Source: Lysobacter silvisoli
GTDB lineage: Bacteria > Pseudomonadota > Gammaproteobacteria > Xanthomonadales > Xanthomonadaceae
Reading direction: 5' to 3'
Length of the DNA: 64,000 bases
Assembly (NCBI RefSeq): GCF_003382365.1
Contig: NZ_QTSU01000002.1
Location: 372,001 to 436,000 of the forward strand
Part shown: positions 9,690-17,676 of the stretch, in pieces
How positions within the stretch are numbered: position 1 is the stretch's first letter
Layout: every line of letters starts with the position of its first letter
Made by a program: the position numbers and the translations under genes
Notes under the pieces: model-generated
Databases searched by the model: none
What the model was told of the DNA's origin: nothing
What the model saw: the letters and a program-made list of their open reading frames with translations, nothing else

Positions 9690-10532
9690 TCATGTCTTGG
9701 GGGGTGCCAGCGAACCGGCGGATGCCTTGCGGGTATTGAGATTGAAGGTGGCGCCCTTGGTGAGAATATGCACGCCCAGGCCGAGCAGGCACACCGGCTC
9801 GTTTTCGCCGACCAGGTGCATCGACGAGAACTGCAGGTCGTCGGCGTCGACCACGGTCACCGAGCCGCTGCCCTCGACCTCGATCGTGTTGTCGGGCGAG
9901 ATGAAGGCGGCGGTATCCTCGTCCAGCCCGATGCCGACCGCGAACGGGTTGTAGGCCAGCGAGGCCACCAGCCGGCCGAGACGGTCGCGCTGGCGGAAAT
10001 GCTGGTCGATCACCACGCGGTTGGTCAGACCCAGGCCGGGCGCCAGCCGCACGCTGTCGGCGCGCGGCGACGCGCCTTCCACACCGTAAGCGATCATGTG
10101 CTCGCTGAGAATACTGGCGCCGGCGCTGGTGCCGCCCACGGTCACGCCCTGGGCGTTGCGCGCGCGGATCGCTTGCGCCACCGGCGTGCCACCTAGCATG
10201 GTCGAGATGCGCAACTGGTTGCCGCCGGTGAAGAAGATGCCGCTGGCGCGCTCCAGGCGCTGCACCCGGCCCGGCTCGTGGCAGTCGCGGCGGGTGTCGA
10301 AGTCCATCACCTCGACCTGGGCCGCGCCCAGCTCCAGGAACAGCTTCTCGTAACGGTCGCCGGTATCGGCCAGGCGGCTGGCGGTGGGGATCACCACCAG
10401 GTCGGCGGAGGAGCCGCCGCTGAGCTTGAGGAAACGCCGCAGGATGGCGGTGTCGTGCTCTTTGTCTTCCGCTCCGCCGATCGGAACGATCCAACCCCGT
10501 TGCTCGCCGTCGGGGATTCTGCTGGGTGCCAT
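9690..10532 (-). CDS. cphB: Cyanophycinase
   Basis: Serine peptidase of family S51 that releases beta-Asp-Arg dipeptides from cyanophycin. The nucleophile elbow GGTSAGAS holds the catalytic Ser, and the upstream FFTGGNQLR loop and the DQHFRQRDRLGRL segment are characteristic of CphB; 280 residues is typical. No signal peptide is visible, so this is the intracellular form. It precedes cphA by 12 bp and follows iadA by 36 bp in the same run, giving an adjacent synthesis-degradation pair. Confidence 0.95.
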   Translation of the reverse strand: MAPSRIPDGEQRGWIVPIGGAEDKEHDTAILRRFLKLSGGSSADLVVIPTASRLADTGDRYEKLFLELGAAQVEVMDFDTRRDCHEPGRVQRLERASGIFFTGGNQLRISTMLGGTPVAQAIRARNAQGVTVGGTSAGASILSEHMIAYGVEGASPRADSVRLAPGLGLTNRVVIDQHFRQRDRLGRLVASLAYNPFAVGIGLDEDTAAFISPDNTIEVEGSGSVTVVDADDLQFSSMHLVGENEPVCLLGLGVHILTKGATFNLNTRKASAGSLAPPKT

Positions 10533-10568
10533 CTAATGCTCGCTTCTACGTAAACTGGATCGGGCTAA

Positions 10569-11801
10569 TCAGTGCTGGGGCGGTATCGGTGCGCTTGCAC
10601 CGGTCGGCCGCGCCGGGGTTTCGAACTGCCCATGGCGCACGATCGCGCCATCGCGCAGGTGGGCGACGCCGCCGATGAACACATCATGCGCCGCGCCGCG
10701 TTCGTCCAGGGTCACCAGATCGGCATCGGCGCCGACCCCGATGCGGCCCTTGCCGTCCAGGCGCAGCAATTGCGCGGGGTTGAGGGTGTAGGCCGGCAGC
10801 GCACGCTCCAGCGCGACGCCGCGCGCCAGCACGGCGTTCAGGCTGTCCAGCAGCGCGCCGGATTCGCCCACGTCCATGCCGCACACGCGCCCATCCGCGT
10901 CGAAACACGGCAGACAGCCGCCGGCGTCGGAACTCACCGTCACCCGCTCCGGCGGCGCGCCGCTGTCGAGGTAGCGCTGCAGCGCCTCGTCGGCGCTCCA
11001 GGCATCCTCGCCCTCCTCCACCGGAAACGCGGTGAGGTCGATCCAGCAGCCGCGGCGCGCCAGCTCCAGCGCCTCCTCGAACAGGGCCTTGCGCCGGTTG
11101 ACGTGGGTGGGATTGAACACGCGCGCCGGCAGTTCGCTGCGCTCCAGCGCCTGGCGCACCAGTTCCAGGCCGCGCGCGCCGTCGCCCAGATGCAGATGCA
11201 CGATGCCGGCCTTGCCGCTCATCAGTCCGGCCACGTGCGCTTCCGAGGCCAGCCGCAGCAGTTCGTCCAGGGTCGGCTGGCTGGAACGGTGATCGCTGAT
11301 CGCGACCTCGCCGGCGCCGATCAAGGGTTCGATGAAGACCACGTCGCCGCGCACGCTGCCGGTCAGGGTGGCCGGCGGCAGATGGTAGCCACCGCAATAG
11401 CCCCAGGCGTTCAGACCCTCCTCGCGCAGCGCGTAGACGGCCGCGACCAGCTCGCGCGTGCTGCGCGCCAGATCGTCGGTGCCGAGCAGGCCGACCACGC
11501 TGGTCACGCCGGCGCGGGTGTAGCGCGACAGCGTCGGCGCCGGCACGCGCGTGCGGAAGCCGGCTTCGCCACCGCCGCCGGTGACGTGGACGTGGCCGTC
11601 GATCAGGCCCGGAATCAGGCGCCGGCCCTGCAGGTCGATGCTGTCGGCCAGCACCGCCTGGGGCAGCTCGGGCGCCTGCGCGCCCATCCACAGGATCTTG
11701 CCGCCGCCCAGCAGCAGGTGCTGGCGGCCCAGCGGCCGCGGCGCGTACACCTCGGCGTTGCGCAGCAGACGCAGTCCGGCGTGCGACGCGGTCTCACTCA
11801 T
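10569..11801 (-). CDS. iadA: Isoaspartyl dipeptidase (beta-aspartyl peptidase)
   Basis: Amidohydrolase-fold metalloenzyme that cleaves beta-aspartyl dipeptides; here it would split the beta-Asp-Arg released by cyanophycinase. Visible features are the metal-binding HVHVTGGGGE near residue 65, the FNPTHVNR segment (metal His), and the active-site Asp in SSDAGG. The start is the ATG at 11801 (MSETASHAG), giving 410 residues; a longer upstream reading would overlap the preceding gene. It overlaps that gene's end by 8 bp. Neighbours make a cyanophycin role much more likely than protein-damage repair. Confidence 0.92.
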   Translation of the reverse strand: MSETASHAGLRLLRNAEVYAPRPLGRQHLLLGGGKILWMGAQAPELPQAVLADSIDLQGRRLIPGLIDGHVHVTGGGGEAGFRTRVPAPTLSRYTRAGVTSVVGLLGTDDLARSTRELVAAVYALREEGLNAWGYCGGYHLPPATLTGSVRGDVVFIEPLIGAGEVAISDHRSSQPTLDELLRLASEAHVAGLMSGKAGIVHLHLGDGARGLELVRQALERSELPARVFNPTHVNRRKALFEEALELARRGCWIDLTAFPVEEGEDAWSADEALQRYLDSGAPPERVTVSSDAGGCLPCFDADGRVCGMDVGESGALLDSLNAVLARGVALERALPAYTLNPAQLLRLDGKGRIGVGADADLVTLDERGAAHDVFIGGVAHLRDGAIVRHGQFETPARPTGASAPIPPQH

Positions 11802-12144
11802 CCTGCGGTCCCCTGGCCCAGCCGTAAGCGCGCTCGACCTTGGCCACGCGCAGTTCGTAGCGACCATACCAGTGTTTGCGGCCGCGTTCGCGGGTGGCGG
11901 CGTGTTCGAGATTGCGCTTCCAGGCCACGATCGAGGCCTCGTCGGCCCAATAGCTGACGGTGATGCCGAAGCCGTCGGCGCCGCGCGTGGACTCGACGCC
12001 GAGATAGCCCGGCTGCTGCGCGGCCAGCTCGACCATGCGCTCTGCGGCCTCGCCGTAGCCGGCGTCGTCCTGGCCGGTGCGTTGCGAACTGAAGATCACC
12101 GCGTAGTACGGCGGGGCAGGCAGTTCGGTGAAGGGGTCGCTCAT
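11794..12144 (-). CDS. Antibiotic biosynthesis monooxygenase-like (ABM) domain protein
   Basis: A 116-residue protein with the dimeric alpha/beta-barrel ABM signature: PYYAVIFSSQRT, then ERMVELAAQQPGYLGVES, GITVSYW and SIVAWKRNLEH. Such proteins are small cofactor-free oxygenases or heme/quinone-binding proteins; substrate unknown. The ATG at 12144 is 43 bp after the trpD stop, and its end overlaps iadA. It marks the junction where the cyanophycin genes enter the trp operon. Confidence 0.85.
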   Translation of the reverse strand: MSDPFTELPAPPYYAVIFSSQRTGQDDAGYGEAAERMVELAAQQPGYLGVESTRGADGFGITVSYWADEASIVAWKRNLEHAATRERGRKHWYGRYELRVAKVERAYGWARGPQDE

Positions 12145-12187
12145 GGTCGGGCTCGCTGGCGAACGCTGGCGAAGAGAGGCGCGAGAA

Positions 12188-13219
12188 TCAGGACGCCAGC
12201 TGCCGGGTCGCGGCAACGAACTCGTCCAGCTTGGCGCGCGCGGCGCCGGAGGCCAGCGCGGCGCGCGCGAGCGCGATGCCCTCGGCGATGCTGTCGGCGG
12301 CGGCCGCCGCGTACAGCGCCGCGCCGGCGTTGAGGGCGACGATCTCGCGTGGCAGGCCGTCGTGGTTTTCCAGCGCCTGCAGCACCATCGCCTTGGACTC
12401 GACCGCATCATTCACGCGCAGATTGCGGCTGGCGGCCATGGCGATGCCGTAGTCCTCCGGGTGCACCTCGTACTCGCGCACCACGCCGTCGCGCAGCTCG
12501 CCGACCAGGGTGCCCGCGCCCAGCGACAGTTCGTCCATGCCGTCGCGTCCCCACACCACCAGCGCGCGCTTGGCGCCCAGTTCCTGCAGCACGCGCACCT
12601 GGATGCCGACCAGGTCGGGATGGAACACGCCCATCAGGATGCTGGGCGCATTGGCCGGATTGGTCAGCGGGCCGAGGATGTTGAACAGCGTGCGCACGCC
12701 CATCTCGCGCCGCACCGGCGCCACCACCTTCATCGCCGGGTGATGCACGGGCGCGAACATGAAGCCGATGCCGGTGCGCTCGATGCACCGCGCCACCTGC
12801 TCGGGCTGCAGCTCGATCGCCGCACCCAGCGCTTCGAGCACGTCGGCGCTGCCGGACTTGGACGAGACGCTGCGGTTGCCGTGCTTGGCCACCTTGGCCC
12901 CGGCCGCGGCGACCACGAACATGCTGGCGGTGGAGATGTTGAAGGTGTGCGCGCCGTCGCCGCCGGTGCCGACGATGTCGACCAGGCCGCTGCGGTCGGC
13001 CAACTGCACCGGCCGCGCGAATTCGCGCATCACCGTCGCCGCGCCGGCGATCTCGCCCACGGTTTCCTTCTTCACCCGCAGACCGGTGAGGATGGCCGCG
13101 GTCATGGTGTCGGAGACTTCGCCGCGCATGATCATGCGCATCAGCTCGACCATCTCGTCGTGGAAGATCTCGCGGTGCTCGATGGTGCGCTGCAGGGCTT
13201 CTTGGGGGGTGATGGGCAT
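12188..13219 (-). CDS. trpD: Anthranilate phosphoribosyltransferase
   Basis: Second step of tryptophan synthesis: anthranilate plus PRPP to phosphoribosyl anthranilate. The 343-residue protein has the glycine-rich PRPP loop [14 protein letters not shown], the [15 protein letters not shown] loop, and the GRDGMDELS motif with Asp/Glu metal ligands. It is monofunctional; glutaminase TrpG is a separate gene two positions upstream. The ATG at 13219 is 12 bp past the stop of the small secreted protein gene. Confidence 0.97.
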   Translation of the reverse strand: MPITPQEALQRTIEHREIFHDEMVELMRMIMRGEVSDTMTAAILTGLRVKKETVGEIAGAATVMREFARPVQLADRSGLVDIVGTGGDGAHTFNISTASMFVVAAAGAKVAKHGNRSVSSKSGSADVLEALGAAIELQPEQVARCIERTGIGFMFAPVHHPAMKVVAPVRREMGVRTLFNILGPLTNPANAPSILMGVFHPDLVGIQVRVLQELGAKRALVVWGRDGMDELSLGAGTLVGELRDGVVREYEVHPEDYGIAMAASRNLRVNDAVESKAMVLQALENHDGLPREIVALNAGAALYAAAAADSIAEGIALARAALASGAARAKLDEFVAATRQLAS

Positions 13220-13231
13220 GGCGCGGTCCGG

Positions 13232-13576
13232 TCAGAGCGAGGCGTGTTCGAGAATTTCCTGTCCCATCAGCACACAGTCCTTGCCGTCGCGCCAGTACTC
13301 CAGGCGCATGCGGTACTGCCCCTTGTAGACGTAGCCCCAGACCTCGAGCACGTCGAAACGCTGTTGCTTGTTGGCCGGGTTGACGATCGACGGCAGCGGC
13401 TTGGCCGGGCCGGAGACCTTGGCGCGGTCGTCGCCGTCGGTGTGGAATTCCAGCAGCTTCTGCGCCTGGATCAGCGCGTCGGCGGCGCAGGCGTGGCTGG
13501 ACGGCTTGGTCGCCGCCGGGGCGGCGAAGGCCGCGGCGGTCAGGACGAACGCGAGGGCGAGCTGGGGGCGGGTCAC
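13232..13576 (-). CDS. Small secreted protein of unknown function within the trp operon
   Basis: Unrecognised 114-residue protein with a clear signal peptide (MTRPQLALAFVLTAAAFAAPAA) and two cysteines in the mature part (HACAAD and KDCVLM) that could form a disulfide. The mature segment contains KPLPSIVNPANKQQRFDVLEVWGYVYKGQYRMRL-type beta-strand sequence (key pattern YVYKGQYRMR). The GTG at 13576 is chosen; a TTG at 13582 overlapping the trpG stop is an alternative. It sits between trpG and trpD. Periplasmic location is predicted; no function can be assigned. Confidence 0.75.
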   Translation of the reverse strand: MTRPQLALAFVLTAAAFAAPAATKPSSHACAADALIQAQKLLEFHTDGDDRAKVSGPAKPLPSIVNPANKQQRFDVLEVWGYVYKGQYRMRLEYWRDGKDCVLMGQEILEHASL

Positions 13577-13578
13577 GG

Positions 13579-14157
13579 TCAACGCTCCAGGAAGTTCTTG
13601 AGCAGGGCGTGGCCGTGCTCGGTGAGGATGGATTCGGGGTGGAACTGCACGCCTTCCACCGGATGCTCGCGGTGGCGCAGGCCCATGATCTCGTCGAAGC
13701 CGCCGTCCTCGTTCTCGGTCCAGGCGGTTACGTCCAGGCAGTCGGGCAGGGTGTCGCGCGCGACCACCAGCGAGTGGTAGCGCGTGGCCTCGTAGCGGTC
13801 CGGCAGGCCGGCGAACACGCCGCGGCCTTCATGGCGGATGCGCGAGGTCTTGCCGTGCATGATGGTCTTGGCCCGCACCACGTCGCCGCCGTAGGCCTGG
13901 CCCAGGCTCTGATGGCCCAGGCACACGCCCAGAATCGGCACGCGCGCGCCGAGTTCGCGGATCACCTGCAACGACACGCCGGCTTCGTTGGGCGTGCACG
14001 GCCCCGGCGAGATCACGATGCGCTCGGGCTGCAGCGCCTCGATCTGCGCCACCGACAGGTCGTCGTTGCGGATCACCTTCACTTCCGCCCCCAAGGCTTG
14101 CAGGTACTGCACGAGGTTGTAGGTGAAGCTGTCGTAGTTATCGATCATCAGCAGCAT
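13579..14157 (-). CDS. trpG: Anthranilate synthase glutaminase component
   Basis: Class I glutamine amidotransferase that supplies ammonia to TrpE for anthranilate synthesis. About 192 residues from [11 protein letters not shown]; the nucleophile is in GVCLGHQ (about Cys79) and the catalytic His-Glu in FHPES near the C-terminus. The [10 protein letters not shown] oxyanion loop matches TrpG/PabA; PabA activity is possible, since trpE lies separately upstream. A weak ribosome site precedes the ATG. A putative Trp leader peptide lies about 205 bp upstream. Confidence 0.95.
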   Translation of the reverse strand: MLLMIDNYDSFTYNLVQYLQALGAEVKVIRNDDLSVAQIEALQPERIVISPGPCTPNEAGVSLQVIRELGARVPILGVCLGHQSLGQAYGGDVVRAKTIMHGKTSRIRHEGRGVFAGLPDRYEATRYHSLVVARDTLPDCLDVTAWTENEDGGFDEIMGLRHREHPVEGVQFHPESILTEHGHALLKNFLER

Positions 14158-14361
14158 GAGGGGGCCACTCGTTCGGGTCGCGCGATGCGCGGTCGGGGGG
14201 AAGACGGAAGCGGGCGCGCAGCCATGGAACCGCACGGGGGACGGCCGGCGCTGGGGCGCCATTGTGCTATGCGCGGCGGGCGCAGGCATCCGCGCACGCG
14301 GGCACGGGGCCTGCGCGGCGTGACGGCGTCGGGGAAATGCGATGGGCGGGGGTCGCGGCCT

Positions 14362-14502
14362 TCAGGCGCGGGCGACGGACATCGGCTGGGGGTCAAGCGG
14401 GGATTCCTCGATGGACGGACAGGGGCGGTCGGACGCGCAGCGCCACCATCGCCAAGCCTGGCCGGCTTTACAGGAATCGAGTCGGATCGCGGAGGAACCC
14501 AT
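14362..14502 (-). CDS. Putative tryptophan leader peptide upstream of trpG
   Basis: A 46-codon frame starting ATG GGT TCC TCC encodes a peptide with the run AWRWWRC: three Trp codons in four positions, at codons 17, 19 and 20. The DNA over the Trp run (TTGGCGATGGTGGCGCT, 17 nt) is identical to that in the frame ahead of trpE. A 7-bp inverted repeat (GATTCCT at codons 9-11 and AGGAATC further down) brackets the Trp codons. Leader peptides rich in the regulated amino acid are the hallmark of attenuation. The reading is inferred; expression is not shown. I see no obvious U-rich terminator before trpG. Confidence 0.7.
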   Translation of the reverse strand: MGSSAIRLDSCKAGQAWRWWRCASDRPCPSIEESPLDPQPMSVARA

Positions 14503-14517
14503 GGCCCTACTGTAACC
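14503..14517 (-). promoter_or_regulatory. Candidate -10 box for the trpG leader (possibly leaderless start)
   Basis: On the minus strand the sequence GGTTACAGTAGGGCC abuts the leader ATG. TACAGT resembles the -10 hexamer TATAAT and is 6 nt from the ATG, which would place transcription start at or beside the A of the start codon. The same TTACAGT box precedes the trpE leader. No good -35 hexamer is seen, so this is a candidate only. Confidence 0.4.
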
Positions 14518-14560
14518 GCTGCGGCGCGGCGCGGCGAGCGGCTGGGGCCACTGCCCCGCT

Positions 14561-14838
14561 TTGGGGTAGGAGCGGCGTAAGCCGCGACCGCGTCAGTGGG
14601 GGCCGTCGCGAGTTCGGGGCCTGATCGCGGCTTACGCCGCTCCCACAGGAGGCGCACCTGCTGGGCCCGGGGTAGGAGCGGCGCGAGCCGCGACCGCGTA
14701 TCGGCCGATCACGGCGCGAGCTTCGTTCGGTGCCGGGGCTGGCGTCGTAGTCGCCATGGCGCGGTCGCGGCTTGCGCCGCTCCTACCCTAAGCGATCGCC
14801 GCTCTGCTTCCTGTAGAAGCGGCGTGAGCGGCGATCGC
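14561..14838. repeat. Cluster of REP-like palindromes
   Basis: Two complete inverted pairs lie at 14561-14646 and 14667-14788, plus a single half copy at about 14811-14838 (GAAGCGGCGTGAGCGGCGAT). They fill the space between the histidine kinase gene and the trpG leader. The second pair has a longer internal spacer (about 70 bp). No gene is seen here. Confidence 0.8.
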
Positions 14839-14868
14839 GTATTGGGCGGTAGGCCACGGCTGCGGGAG

Positions 14869-16215
14869 CTAGGCCGCCGGCAGCACCACCCGCACGCGCA
14901 GGCCCGGTCCGTTGTCGCCCAGGCTGATCCGGCCGCCGTGGCGCTGCACGATCGCGCGCACCAGGCTCAGGCCCAGGCCGGTGCCTGGCGAGCCGCGGTG
15001 CGCCTCCATGCGCTGGAAGCGGTCGAACATGCGCTCGCGCTCGGCCTCGGGGATGCCGGGGCCGCGGTCGTCGACCTGCAGCAGCACCCCGGTGCTCTCG
15101 CCGTGCACGCGCAACTGCACCGCGCTGTCGGCGGGTGCGTACTTGAGCGCGTTGTCTAGCAGGTTCACCAGCAGCTGGAACAACTGGTCGGCGTCGCCCT
15201 GCACCCAGCCCGGCGCCAGTTCGGTCAGCAGCACGATGCCGCGCTCGGCGGCGCTGGGGGTGTAGAGATCGGCGGCGTCGCGCGCGAGCGCGGCCAGGTC
15301 CAGGCGCGGCGCCTGGATGGCCGGCGCCTGCGCCTCGATCCGCGCCAGCCTCAGCAATGCGCCGAAGGACTGCAACAGCTGGTCGGTCTCGGCGATCGCC
15401 GCGTCCAGCTCGGCGTCGCGGCTCTGGCCGCTGGGCCGCTCGCGCAGTTCCTCCAGACGGTTGCGCAGCCGGGTCAGCGGCGTGCGCAGATCGTGGGCGA
15501 TGTGGTCGGTGGCGTGGCGCACCCCGCCCAGCAGGTCTTCGATGCGGTCGAGCATGCCGTTGAAGCGGCGCGCCAGGCGGTCGAAGGCGTCGTCGCTGCC
15601 GTCCAGCGGCACCCGCAGCGCGAGTTCGCCCTCGCCCACGCGCGCGGCGGTGTCGTCCAGGTGGCGCAGGCGCCGCGACACCCAGCGCGAGGTCAGCCAG
15701 CCGATCGCCGCGCCCAGCGTGGCCGCCACCAGCAGCGCCGCCAGCGCGGTGCGCAGCATCAGCGCCAGGAAACGGTCCTGCGAGCGCAGGCGCACGCCGG
15801 TGAGCAGGGTTTCGCCGCCCGGCAGGTGCAGCAGCTGCGCGACCACGCGCAGGCGCTCGTCGCCCTGGTGCTGGGCGAAGGCGATCCAATGCGGGCTGCG
15901 GCCGCCGCGCGGCAAGGCATCTTCGTAATGGCCGGCCAGCGTCCGGCCCTGCGCGTCGAACAAGGCATAGACGGCGTCGGTATCGTCCTGCGCGCCGCGC
16001 TCGCGCAGTTCATCGGCCAGCGCCGCGCGCCCGCCTTCGCGATACAGCTCGACCAGGCCGGCGGCATCGGCGCGCACCACTTCGCGCGCGTCGCCGTCCA
16101 GCAGCGCCGACACCGCGTAGTGCACGCCCACGCCCAACAGCACGAAGGCCAGCAGGAACGAGGCGGTGACCGCCAGCGCCAGGCGCGCGCTGGCGGAGCG
16201 CGGCGCCGGGCTCAT
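14869..16215 (-). CDS. Two-component sensor histidine kinase
   Basis: Inner-membrane sensor of 448 residues. TM1 is at about 12-34, followed by a periplasmic domain of about 110 residues, TM2 at about 150-172 (LRTALAALLVAATLGAAIGWL), HAMP, a HisKA dimerisation domain with the phospho-acceptor His in DHIAHDLRTPLTRL, and HATPase with N box LVNLLDNALKYAP, G1 DDRGPGIP and G2 GTGLGLSL. It matches the QseC/EnvZ-like class. The ATG at 16215 overlaps the regulator stop by ATGA. The signal is unknown. Confidence 0.93.
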   Translation of the reverse strand: MSPAPRSASARLALAVTASFLLAFVLLGVGVHYAVSALLDGDAREVVRADAAGLVELYREGGRAALADELRERGAQDDTDAVYALFDAQGRTLAGHYEDALPRGGRSPHWIAFAQHQGDERLRVVAQLLHLPGGETLLTGVRLRSQDRFLALMLRTALAALLVAATLGAAIGWLTSRWVSRRLRHLDDTAARVGEGELALRVPLDGSDDAFDRLARRFNGMLDRIEDLLGGVRHATDHIAHDLRTPLTRLRNRLEELRERPSGQSRDAELDAAIAETDQLLQSFGALLRLARIEAQAPAIQAPRLDLAALARDAADLYTPSAAERGIVLLTELAPGWVQGDADQLFQLLVNLLDNALKYAPADSAVQLRVHGESTGVLLQVDDRGPGIPEAERERMFDRFQRMEAHRGSPGTGLGLSLVRAIVQRHGGRISLGDNGPGLRVRVVLPAA

Positions 16216-16886
16216 GCGCCCAGCCGGTAGCCGGCGCCGCGCACGGTGTGCAGCAGGGGCTTGGGATAGCCCTGATCGATCTTCTGCCGCAGCCGGCTGA
16301 TGTGCACGTCGATCACGTTGGTCTGCGGATCGAAGTGGTAGTCCCACACCGCCTCCAGCAGCATGGTGCGGGTGACCACGCGCTCGGCTTGGCGCATCAG
16401 GTACTCGAGCAGGCGGAACTCGCGCGGCTGCAGCTCGATGCGCTTGCCGCTGCGGCGCGCCTCGCGGCTGAGCAGGTCCAGCTCCAGGTCGGCCACGCGC
16501 AGGCGCGTGGGCTCGCTGCCGCCCGCGCTGCCGCGGCGGGCGATGCTGTCCAGGCGCGCGCTGAGTTCGGCGTAGGCGAAGGGTTTGACCAGGTAGTCGT
16601 CGGCGCCGGCGCGCAGGCCTTCGACGCGGTGATCGACCTCGCCCAGCGCGGTCAGCAGCAGCACCGGCGTGCGGTTGCCGGCGCCGCGCAGGGTCTGCAG
16701 CAGGGTCAGGCCGTCCAGCCCGGGCAGCATGCGGTCCAGGACCAGGGCGTCGTAGGGCTCGGTGGTGGCCAGGAACAGGCCGTCCTTGCCGTTGTCGGCC
16801 TGGTCCACGGCATGGCCGTCTTCGCGCAGCCCCTTGGCGATGAAGCCCGCGGTATGGAGATCGTCTTCGATCAGCAGGACGCGCAT
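16212..16886 (-). CDS. OmpR-family response regulator
   Basis: A 224-residue DNA-binding regulator. The receiver domain (1-115) has acidic pair EDD at about 7-9, phospho-acceptor Asp at about 51 in LVLDRMLPG, Thr in LLLTA and Lys in VKPFAY. The C-terminal winged helix (about 125-224) has the ELQPREFRLLEYLM and RTMLLEAVWDYHFDPQTNVIDVHISRLR signatures. It pairs with the overlapping kinase. The ATG at 16886 was chosen by alignment with the MRVLLIEDD start. It lies downstream of a small secreted Lys-rich protein that could be a target. Confidence 0.94.
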   Translation of the reverse strand: MRVLLIEDDLHTAGFIAKGLREDGHAVDQADNGKDGLFLATTEPYDALVLDRMLPGLDGLTLLQTLRGAGNRTPVLLLTALGEVDHRVEGLRAGADDYLVKPFAYAELSARLDSIARRGSAGGSEPTRLRVADLELDLLSREARRSGKRIELQPREFRLLEYLMRQAERVVTRTMLLEAVWDYHFDPQTNVIDVHISRLRQKIDQGYPKPLLHTVRGAGYRLGA

Positions 16887-16903
16887 GCCGACTCCCGGTG
16901 TCG

Positions 16904-16938
16904 CAAAAGAATACCCCGCCGGGAGGAAGCCGGCGGGG
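16904..16938 (-). terminator. Probable terminator after the Lys/Ala-rich protein gene
   Basis: On the minus strand CCCCGCCGG and CCGGCGGGG form a perfect 9-bp stem with a 7-nt loop, followed by TATTCTTTTG. It lies between the small protein gene and the response regulator and may insulate them. Confidence 0.6.
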
Positions 16939-17000
16939 CAGCCACCTGGGGTCGTAGGTGGGCTTCGGGGACGCAATCGAACCAGGGATCGTGCGGGGGA

Positions 17001-17180
17001 TCAGCTCTTCTTGGCTTCGGCGGCCTTGGCCTCGGCCTTCTTCGCCTTGTGGGTCTTCTGCTTCACGGCGGCGGTCTTGGCCGGGGCGGCGGCGCCGGGG
17101 GCCGGGGCCGGGGCAGCGGCGAAAGCCGAGCCGGCGACGGCGGTCAGGGCGAGCGCGAACAGGGCATTGCGGACGTTCAT
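17001..17180 (-). CDS. Tiny Ala/Lys-rich secreted protein
   Basis: A 59-residue protein: a signal peptide (MNVRNALFALALTAVAGSAFA) followed by a 38-residue mature peptide made almost entirely of Ala, Pro, Lys and Glu (KTHKAKKAEAKAAEAKKS end). The composition recalls acid-shock protein Asr, which is periplasmic, basic and protects against acid, but there is no diagnostic motif. The ATG at 17180 has GGAGCCCC upstream. It neighbours an OmpR/kinase pair, a typical setting for stress-induced small proteins. Confidence 0.7.
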   Translation of the reverse strand: MNVRNALFALALTAVAGSAFAAAPAPAPGAAAPAKTAAVKQKTHKAKKAEAKAAEAKKS

Positions 17181-17386
17181 GGTGGGGCTCCTGGACACGG
17201 ATGGGACGGACGGTGGGTAGATGAAATTAGAGATGCGCAAATCGCGGAGGGAATCTCGGTCTGCCGGTGGGGTGGGCCCACCGCAGGGACAGATTGCGCG
17301 CGGCGTCTTGCCGGGGAGCTTTCCGGCACATGAACTATCGGTAATGTTGGGTGGGCGCGTGGAACGCAACGCCTGCGCTTTGCTCG

Positions 17387-17642
17387 TCATTCCCGCGAAG
17401 GCGGGAATCCAGCGACCGCGGCGTCTGCCTGGATGAAGCCCTGGATTCCCGCGTTCGCGGGAATGACGGGGCGGGGCGGCTGTCTGGATGAAGCCCTGGA
17501 TTCCCGCGTTCGCGGGAATGACGGGGCGGAGCGGCTGCCTGGATGAAGCCCTGGATTCCCGCGTTCGCGGGAATGACGGGGCGGGGTGTCTGCCTGGGTG
17601 GAGCTCTGGATTCCCGCGTTCGCGGGAATGACGGGGCGGGGT
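17387..17642. repeat. 55-bp tandem repeat with an internal ATTCCCGCG palindrome
   Basis: Four units start at about 17441, 17496, 17551 and 17606, an exact period of 55 bp, preceded by a half-palindrome at 17387-17411. Each holds ATTCCCGCGTTCGCGGGAAT, a perfect hairpin, then TGACGGGGCGG and a GTCTGGATGAAGCCCTGG link. The last unit has several changes. The same link and palindrome appear in diverged form at 34258-34418. It occupies the 495-bp gap between the small Lys-rich protein and the SIMPL gene; I see no coding sequence there. Confidence 0.9.
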
Positions 17643-17676
17643 GTCGCGAGATGTCGCGTACACCGTTCCAATCGGC

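Noticed and set aside
6495-10196. A 1233-codon open frame on the plus strand across the cyanophycin genes
   Set aside because: Antisense shadow of cphA and cphB: composition is His/Arg/Gly-rich nonsense without domains, a known effect of very GC-rich codon bias.
14158-14361. Rho-independent terminator between the trpG leader and trpG
   Set aside because: GC-rich hairpins can be drawn but none is followed by a T-run; classic terminator attenuation is not supported by eye.
14148-14657. A 169-codon minus-strand frame over the trpG upstream region
   Set aside because: It is another frame of the same region; the WRWW leader in the neighbouring frame explains the conservation with trpE better.
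17387-17642. Possible CRISPR array
   Set aside because: Repeats and spacers are both near-identical with a period of 55 bp; there are no variable spacers and no cas genes nearby.
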